A stretch of DNA of 12,622 nucleotides, taken from positions 1-12,622 of the forward strand of contig CAIMVB010000001.1 in assembly GCA_903844785.1 (NCBI GenBank), in the 5' to 3' direction. Made by a program: the position numbers and the translations under genes. The stretch comes from an uncultured Rhodospirillales bacterium (GTDB taxonomy: Bacteria > Pseudomonadota > Alphaproteobacteria > Acetobacterales > Acetobacteraceae). Under the pieces are notes generated by a model. It had not been told where the DNA came from, did not search any database, and saw only the letters and a program-made list of their open reading frames with translations. Of this stretch, positions 9,501 to 12,622 are shown piece by piece (position 1 is the first letter of the stretch; every line of letters begins with the position of its first letter).

Positions 9501-10203
9501 TGCCGCAATTTTCCTCGATGCAAGCGCGGAATCTGCCCAAATATTGCTGGGCCAGTGGGGCAATGAAAGCATTCGCGACAGTGGTAGAAAATCTCTCAAA
9601 TTCACGGATTTCATTGGCAACAGCATGAGATATTGAAATGGAAAGCTCCGGAAAATGACTTTGCAAAATGCGGAGGGCGGATTTTTCATTCGTGGGATTG
9701 ATAAAGCTATTGAGGAAGCAGACCGCAAGGCTCTCGCACCCATGCTGGAGAAGATTGGATGCGGCAGCCAGAACCTCATTTTCGTCAATCTGACTTAGAA
9801 TAGCGCCCTTGGCGTCCACGCGTTCGCGTACCTCAAGGCGCCTTTCTGCGGGAACAAGCGGTTCAGGCATCTTGATGCCTAAATCATAAAGCTCAAACTT
9901 GCGTTCGCGCCTAAGGGCCAGTGTATCGGCGAAGCCCGCGGTGGTTATCATACCAACCTTAGCGCCACTTCGTTGAACGAGCGCGTTCGTGAAAAGTGTT
10001 GTCGCGTGTACAACCCGCAATACGCGCTCCCGGTCCAAACCATGGGCAGAAAAAAGTGCTGAAACCCCGGAGGCAACGGCCTCATTCGGGTCCTTTGGGG
10101 TGGTCAGGATTTTGCTTGAGACTACTTTGCGCGTAACCGTATCAAGGGCAACCAGGTCGGTGAATGTTCCGCCAATGTCGATACCAAGCACCAAACCATC
10201 CAT
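6586..10203 (-). CDS. Hydantoinase/oxoprolinase A-B fusion protein (second, diverged copy)
   Basis: This 1205-aa cytoplasmic ATP-dependent hydrolase has the same A-B layout as the copy at 5633-1725 but is well diverged and about 100 residues shorter. The A half covers roughly 1-690: GIDIGGTFTDLVALD at 7-21, VVHATTLFTNALVQRSGAKV near 64-83, ALDLGGTTAKLCVI near 287-300, IEIGAGGGSIARRD near 335-348, GPACYGRGG near 365-373 and VVTGGGGPLHGAEVARKLG near 456-474. The B half covers about 693-1205: VLWRRLIGVVDEASATLVRS near 700-719, ILITNDPWWGTGHLADIS near 777-794, and a glycine-rich end GIATPGGGGYGKPN. The ATG at 10203 is preceded by a strong purine-rich site, GGGAAGGGAAG, six bases upstream. The nearest gene upstream is a divergent Bug-type binding protein, which may capture its substrate or a related acid. 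Whether it cleaves oxoproline, a hydantoin or carboxylates a ketone (acetophenone-carboxylase relatives share these domains) cannot be decided. Confidence 0.93.
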   Translation of the reverse strand: MDGLVLGIDIGGTFTDLVALDTVTRKVVSSKILTTPKDPNEAVASGVSALFSAHGLDRERVLRVVHATTLFTNALVQRSGAKVGMITTAGFADTLALRRERKFELYDLGIKMPEPLVPAERRLEVRERVDAKGAILSQIDENEVLAAASNLLQHGCESLAVCFLNSFINPTNEKSALRILQSHFPELSISISHAVANEIREFERFSTTVANAFIAPLAQQYLGRFRACIEENCGISSPIYLMLSSGGLAPLDVARQSPIALLESGPAAGALAAAWFARQAGISDLLALDLGGTTAKLCVIENGTPLIARRFEAAREKRFIPESGLPLCLASVDLIEIGAGGGSIARRDGLGLLKVGPRSAGSEPGPACYGRGGLEPTLTDANLALGLLDAENFAGGTMKLDARAAFDCLNRLGMELSLNEPFTALGIRELANENMASAARVHAAERGVEPEKLALVVTGGGGPLHGAEVARKLGIGTMVCPPAAGVASAIGLCLAPLRMDRSVFLGQALAQLTGAKIEAAFTELEAGITLNAPPQQGDFTIRRSADMRYIGQGFEIEVALPNGPYGDTHQILEAFRAAYERIFARTIDWAEVEIVALRLVATLPLVDDQSPLTLSEAKLVTHTSTQDIISTLGSTLTAKRLVWSESQAEIEGPALVAQSGSTLVLGPRDIAKSSIMGIGIINLESEAARAGDFDSVTTEVLWRRLIGVVDEASATLVRSAFSTVVRESDDFSVVITDAGGKLLAQGHKSIPSFIGSLPRTVEHFVAVFKKDIADGDILITNDPWWGTGHLADISLAVPIFQQGKIVAFAASTAHAPDIGGRSGAQRIADVHEEGFQIPPLKLARKGVLDQSILALLAKNVRAPEEVLGDLYGQMAALDLVRRRVEKLLIDWQLPDFEKFAAASFDRTDKAVRQALAILPQGSWTAEEETDGMDGVPIRLKAKITLEADNVTVDYTGSSAQIPAALNVAWCYTFAFTAYALKCVLDPESPNNDGSQRAIRLIAPEGSIVNHVWPYSGGNRALVGHYLPALVLRALADAIPNRVIAPTGSPIWSFLLRGQRQDGSRFALKTFFNGGMGATAHGVGETALSWPSNVSSTPVEVIEQQAPIRVLHRRIRQGSGGQGLNRGGDGLEQAHLILEGGPFSIGFNAERTRAPAQGILGGGSGVCGVVSINAAAIDIKNSPFTLRPGDIVGIATPGGGGYGKPN

Positions 10204-10269
10204 AATGGTCTTCCCTTCCCATCGAAAAACAGGGCATGCTCTTTGCCGCTGTCTGGTAGGGAGAATGAC
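10204..10269. promoter_or_regulatory. Divergent intergenic region between hydantoinase fusion and Bug protein
   Basis: Only 66 bp separate the ATG of the minus-strand fusion (10203) from the ATG of the plus-strand binding protein (10270). Much of it is taken by two ribosome-binding sites: GGGAAGGGAAG on the minus strand (10220-10210) and TAGGGAG on the plus strand (10257-10263). Promoters for both genes must therefore be nearly overlapping or reach into the opposing coding sequence. I see no convincing -35/-10 pair. The arrangement would allow joint control of both genes, but no regulator gene is present nearby. Confidence 0.5.
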
Positions 10270-11241
10270 ATGAACTTCGCACGCCGCAACCTTCTGGCAT
10301 CAGTTCTGGCCACTCCGGCCCTTGCACTGGCCCAAAGCCGCTGGGCACCGGACAAGCCGGTCAGTTTTCTTGCGCCATTCTCCCCTGGGGGTGCCTTTGA
10401 CGTTACGCAACGCGCCTTGGCCCGCGCTGTCGAGCCCGCAATCGGGCAACCCATTGCGGTAGTTAATCGTACAGGCGCGGCCGGAACTATCATGTTGAAT
10501 GAATTGGCACGTGCGCGGTCAGACGGCCACATCCTTGGGCTTCTTTCGGTCAATACAAACGCTGTGGCGCCGCAGCTTCAAGCGCTCAGCTTTGATCCCG
10601 TCAATGATTTCACACCACTCATGAACTACGGTTCTTTCCTCACCTTCGTTACCGTCGCAGCCAGTTCATCCTTTGGCTCCTTGAAGGAGTTGATCGCTTT
10701 TGCACGGCGCGAACCTGGCAAGCTGACCATTGGCGTTTCCGGTATTGGCGCCAATAGTCATTTGAATATGGCGCGTCTGGCGGCAGAAGAAGGTGTGGAG
10801 GTGACGTTTGTTCCTTTCCCCGGCGGCGCCCCTGCGACCACTGCGCTGCTCGGGGGGCATGTGATGTGTGCTGTTGTCGCCGGAGAGGTACTGCCATCGG
10901 TCAGAGACGGTACGCTGAGATTGCTTTCGCTACTCAACGCTGACAAGAGCGAAGAATTTCCGAATGTACCAACGATGCCTGAGCTTGGCTATTCTTGGGC
11001 ATCTCGGCCATGGATCGGTATGGGCGGACCGAAAAACCTACCCGATGTGATCGCTAGTCGCTGGAGCGAGGAATTGCTCGCTGCAACTCGGAACGAGGCC
11101 TTCCTCAACACTATGCGAAATCTGGCTATCGTGCCAGTGCGTCTGGGGCCTGCCGAAATGCGCAGCATGATGGCAGAGAGCCTGGCGGAACATGAACGGG
11201 TGGCGCGCACCATTCGTATCGGTCGGTTTGCGCCACGCTAG
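10270..11241 (+). CDS. Bug/TctC-family tripartite tricarboxylate transporter substrate-binding protein
   Basis: This 323-aa periplasmic protein is of normal family length. I start it at ATG 10270, seven bases after TAGGGAG, because it then opens with a compact export signal, MNFARRNLLASVLATPALAL, cleaved around ALAQS. The twin arginine suggests Tat export. An in-frame extension to 10243 adds only nine polar residues before the signal. Diagnostic Bug motifs follow: WAPDKPVSFLAPFSPGGAFD near 25-44 (the P-F-x-P-G-G-x-x-D loop that contacts the ligand carboxylate), VVNRTGAAGTIMLNELAR near 66-83 and IGVSGIGANSHLNMARLA near 157-174. FPNVPTMPELGY, the conserved NVPTxxELGY motif, lies near 234-245. 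The C-terminal tail is helical in appearance. Bug proteins bind carboxylates, amides and similar acids for TctAB permeases, but no tctA or tctB is present, as is common for orphan Bug genes. Being divergent from the hydantoinase fusion suggests a related ligand; this is inference. Confidence 0.92.
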   Translation: MNFARRNLLASVLATPALALAQSRWAPDKPVSFLAPFSPGGAFDVTQRALARAVEPAIGQPIAVVNRTGAAGTIMLNELARARSDGHILGLLSVNTNAVAPQLQALSFDPVNDFTPLMNYGSFLTFVTVAASSSFGSLKELIAFARREPGKLTIGVSGIGANSHLNMARLAAEEGVEVTFVPFPGGAPATTALLGGHVMCAVVAGEVLPSVRDGTLRLLSLLNADKSEEFPNVPTMPELGYSWASRPWIGMGGPKNLPDVIASRWSEELLAATRNEAFLNTMRNLAIVPVRLGPAEMRSMMAESLAEHERVARTIRIGRFAPR

Positions 11242-11272
11242 CCCCAGCGAATTCAGCCAGAGCAATCCGCCC
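11242..11272. other. Short spacer after the Bug gene
   Basis: The 31 bases between the TAG of the binding protein and the first IS-like end show no hairpin or T tract, so I see no intrinsic terminator here. The element that follows may have displaced it. Confidence 0.3.
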
Positions 11273-11554
11273 TGTCCGGCGTCAGCACCTATGAGACCAA
11301 ATTGGCGATTTGGGGTACGGAGGATTTCTGGCGCGTCCTAACTCCACGGAGGGTGAAGATGAGTAGTCATGCTCAATCTTGGTGCTGTAGGTAGCCCGTC
11401 ACACCCTCTTCACCATTCTGACCGCCCGCGCAGTGAACGGAAGGCTATCCCTGCTGGCTTCTTCCCCCGGCGCATCCACGGCCCCCGATTGGCGCGGCGA
11501 TTGCGCGCCGTAAGCCAGCCCTCCAATCGGTCTCAAATCATTTGACGACGGACA
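11273..11554. mobile_element. 282-bp non-coding element with imperfect terminal inverted repeats
   Basis: The left end reads TGTCCGGCGTCA then TGAGACCAAATTGG. The right end, read inward on the minus strand, is TGTCCGTCGTCA, then CAAATGATTTGAG overlapping it, then ACCGATTGG. The outer 12 bases differ at one position, and both ends continue with TGAGACC and TTGG, giving an imperfect inverted repeat of about 30 bp. The interior has no significant open frame, so this is either a MITE-like derivative or an insertion sequence emptied by internal deletion. It holds a G+C-rich pair of CGATTG repeats near 11487-11507. CGCC occurs just outside each end (11268-11271 and 11555-11558) but offset by one base, so a target duplication is only possible. 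The right end is the same repeat as copy A at 6402. Confidence 0.5.
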
Positions 11555-11855
11555 CGCCTGTGTTCAAGCCCGACTAGTACGTTGGGAATTATCAGCAGCA
11601 TCAGGACGCGGCGGCGAACCCAAACTCCTGCAGGGAATAGCGTTTCGACTCTCCACAGCAGATGCGGCGAATGCGCCCGAGACAGACAGATGGGGGTGCA
11701 GGAGAACAGGGGAGACGCCTGGAATCGGCGGCGGCAATCGGCCGGCCGCGGCTACCATCATCCAAGCGCAGCCATTTGTCGGTTGGATGATAATGGACCA
11801 GCATCGAGTGTACGGCGGCAAAGCCCTTAGCGCCAGATGGGCCGGATGCCGCTTT

Positions 11856-11897
11856 GGTCAAACCGCCAATTGGACTCAAATGATCTGGTGGCCGACA
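11856..11897 (-). repeat. IS-like end repeat, copy C
   Basis: Read inward on the minus strand from 11897 this is TGTCGGCCACCAGAT, CATTTGAGTCC, then AATTGGCGGTTTG. It shares the TGTC terminus and the ATTTGAG core with copies A and B. Its inner part (CCAA-TTGGCG-TTTG) matches the left end at 11273 more closely than copy B does. The two could therefore be the real left and right ends of a 625-bp element running 11273-11897, with the 11554 end internal. Confidence 0.45.
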
Positions 11898-11916
11898 CGT
11901 ATTTAGGCATGAGGCC

Positions 11917-11953
11917 TTGCAAGTTTTTAGGGTACATCCGTTGCACGTTTTTA
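11917..11953 (+). repeat. Two direct repeats, TTGCA(A/C)GTTTTTA
   Basis: TTGCAAGTTTTTA at 11917-11929 and TTGCACGTTTTTA at 11941-11953 differ at one of 13 bases and start exactly 24 bp apart. Spaced direct repeats of this kind occur at IS21-family ends as transposase-binding sites, and another probable IS21-type end begins 53 bp downstream. They could equally be unrelated operator sites. Confidence 0.35.
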
Positions 11954-12005
11954 TCTGGGGTTTAGTGGGTAAGTTGGACTGGGCCTTCCAAGCGCCACAC
12001 GGCAC

Positions 12006-12226
12006 TGTTAACGCCGGTTGAAATTTGATCCACTTTGCGGCTGCGTGCCGGTTGAAACCTGAACCACTTTTTACCCTGGTATGGGGCTAGCCTCATCCCA
12101 GGGTATCGTCCGTCGTCTCCCTTGTCTTTTGTCCATGACGCTCGCGCGTCGCTTATCCTTCAGCCGGTATCTTGAAAAATCAAAAGGCTTAGGCGTTTCT
12201 TCCCCACTGACGACTATAAAGGCGCC
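12006..12226 (-). mobile_element. Probable IS21-family end fragment with terminal direct repeats
   Basis: TGTTAACGCC at 12006 begins a terminus followed by two 24-bp direct repeats, 12013-12036 and 12047-12070. Both have the form GCCGGTTGAAA, three varying positions, and CCACTTT, 21 of 24 bases alike, at a 34-bp period. A TG terminus with repeated GGTTGAAA...CCAC boxes is typical of IS21-like elements, where istA product binds multiple end repeats. On the minus strand an open frame ends at a TAA at 12073-12071. It reads RYRLKDKRRASVMDKRQG and RRRTIPWDEASPIPG and could be the tail of the helper-ATPase gene, but I cannot confirm that. The fragment is cut off before the Fic gene; no other end is in the window. 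The right boundary is approximate. Confidence 0.45.
12072..12105. repeat. 34-bp near-perfect palindrome
   Basis: The sequence TACCCTGG at 12072-12079 is mirrored by CCAGGGTA at 12098-12105, and the centre is GGCTAGCC (12085-12092). Of 17 base pairs across the axis, 15 match; the two mismatches are symmetric single positions. It directly follows the second GGTTGAAA repeat, so it is probably part of the IS end. In RNA it would fold into a long hairpin, but no T tract follows, so a terminator is doubtful. Confidence 0.6.
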
Positions 12227-12251
12227 CTATCACTCAAATAATTATGGATAA

Positions 12252-12282
12252 ATGAGGGATAGATCGCTATTTTATCCCTCAT
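12252..12282 (+). promoter_or_regulatory. Perfect inverted repeat overlapping the Fic start codon
   Basis: ATGAGGGATA (12252-12261) and TATCCCTCAT (12273-12282) are exact reverse complements with an 11-base loop. The right arm contains the first two bases of the ATG at 12281. No Shine-Dalgarno is present before the ATG. The repeat could be an operator for a dimeric regulator, or an mRNA hairpin that hides the start codon. A related motif, GGATAAATGA, precedes it at 12246-12255, hinting at a second half-site. Confidence 0.5.
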
Positions 12283-12622
12283 GAAGTGGAATTGGCAAAA
12301 GCCCGCATGGCCGCGCTTCCAATGGGATGCGCGGGCGCTCTCCGAGCGGGAAGGGCGTTTTCTGCGCGAAGCGGGTGTCGTCGTCGGCGCCCTGAAGCAT
12401 GTCGGAGAGGATCAGAGGTCCAGCCTCGTCATCGAACTCATCAGCACAGAGGCTGTGAAAACCTCGGAAATCGAGGGAGAAATCCTCGACCGGGCTTCTG
12501 TCCAGTCCTCCCTCCGCCGGAATTTCGGACTGGGCACCGAGGATCGGCGCGTGCCCCCGGCCGAGCAGGGGATCGCCGACATGATGACCGACCTGTATCG
12601 GGGATTTGCCGAGCCCCTGACC
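12281..12622 (+). CDS. Fic-family protein with N-terminal DUF4172 domain (5' part only)
   Basis: The first 114 codons are present and the gene continues past the right edge. It opens MKWNWQKPAWPRFQWDARAL, the hallmark start of DUF4172, and goes on SEREGRFLREAGVVVGALKH, then LVIELISTEAVKTSEIEGE, matching the helical N-terminal domain and the S/T-x-x-I-E-G-E inhibitory-type segment of Fic proteins. Near residues 54-75 the motif TSEIEGEILDR resembles the [S/T]xxxE[G/N] inhibitory helix that places a glutamate in the ATP site. Fic enzymes typically transfer AMP from ATP to a hydroxyl of a target protein; the catalytic HPFxxGNGR motif would lie beyond the window. Such genes are often single and mobile, and this one sits beside IS debris. 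The start is well supported by the family N-terminus despite the missing ribosome-binding site. Target and activity are unknown. Confidence 0.88.
   Translation, partial: MKWNWQKPAWPRFQWDARALSEREGRFLREAGVVVGALKHVGEDQRSSLVIELISTEAVKTSEIEGEILDRASVQSSLRRNFGLGTEDRRVPPAEQGIADMMTDLYRGFAEPLT

Larger units (their letters stand above)
11555..12005. other. Gene-free stretch of mobile-element scrap
   Basis: I see no credible gene in this 451-bp stretch. Open frames on both strands have no recognisable domain and are low-complexity in composition (many Arg, Pro, Cys). It contains a 9-bp perfect inverted repeat, ATCATCCAA at 11757-11765 and TTGGATGAT at 11783-11791, with a 17-base loop and no T tract. It also contains repeat copy C and a pair of direct repeats, listed separately. 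Confidence 0.5.

Noticed and set aside
11297..11313. CCAAAT/ATTTGG hairpin as terminator of the Bug gene
   Set aside because: The stem is only 6 bp, A+T-rich, without a T tract, and it is part of the IS-like end sequence.
11601..12005. 134-residue open frame on the minus strand
   Set aside because: It shows no recognisable domain, has odd composition (many Cys, Pro, Arg), lacks a ribosome-binding site and crosses repeat copy C and the direct repeats. It looks like chance openness in G+C-rich debris.
11273..12105. CRISPR array
   Set aside because: The repeats are only two to four, diverged, differently oriented and irregularly spaced, and they behave as IS ends.

Overview
The window (about 60% G+C by eye) looks like a chromosomal accessory region of an alphaproteobacterium. 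Tat-type signals on periplasmic binding proteins, an orphan Bug/TctC protein, two HyuA-HyuB (5-oxoprolinase-like) fusions and much insertion-sequence debris suggest the Rhodospirillales/Acetobacteraceae. That placement is inference from gene content, not from any marker gene.

Bases 1-5633 hold a minus-strand operon read right to left: a 1302-aa hydantoinase/oxoprolinase A-B fusion, a family 5 solute-binding protein overlapping it by 4 bp (ATGA), and, 7 bp further on, the start of a DppB-type ABC permease cut by the window edge. The likely job is import of a small peptide-like, lactam or cyclic amide compound and its ATP-dependent ring opening or hydrolysis in the cytoplasm.

Bases 5705-6585 are debris. 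The last 84 or so codons of an IS3-family transposase, with two in-frame stops, are joined to a frameshifted fragment of an amidase-signature enzyme. Beyond this lie a short coding-like scrap and one copy of an IS-like end repeat. The amidase remnant suggests the catabolic locus once held a third hydrolase.

Bases 6586-11241 hold a second, clearly diverged A-B fusion (1205 aa, minus). Divergent from it, across a 66-bp gap, is a Bug/TctC-type periplasmic binding protein (plus). No TctA/TctB membrane partners are present in the window.

Bases 11242-12250 are gene-poor mobile-element scrap: a 282-bp element with imperfect terminal inverted repeats, another end of the same repeat family, a pair of TTGCA-type direct repeats, and a probable IS21-type end with two GGTTGAAA repeats and a 34-bp near-palindrome. 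From 12281 a Fic-family protein with an N-terminal DUF4172 domain begins and runs off the window. Its ATG lies inside a perfect 10-bp inverted repeat.

I see no convincing undescribed multi-gene system. The most useful leads are the Fic start-codon inverted repeat, the repeat family shared by the two debris zones, the decayed amidase, and the pairing of the second fusion with the orphan Bug protein.
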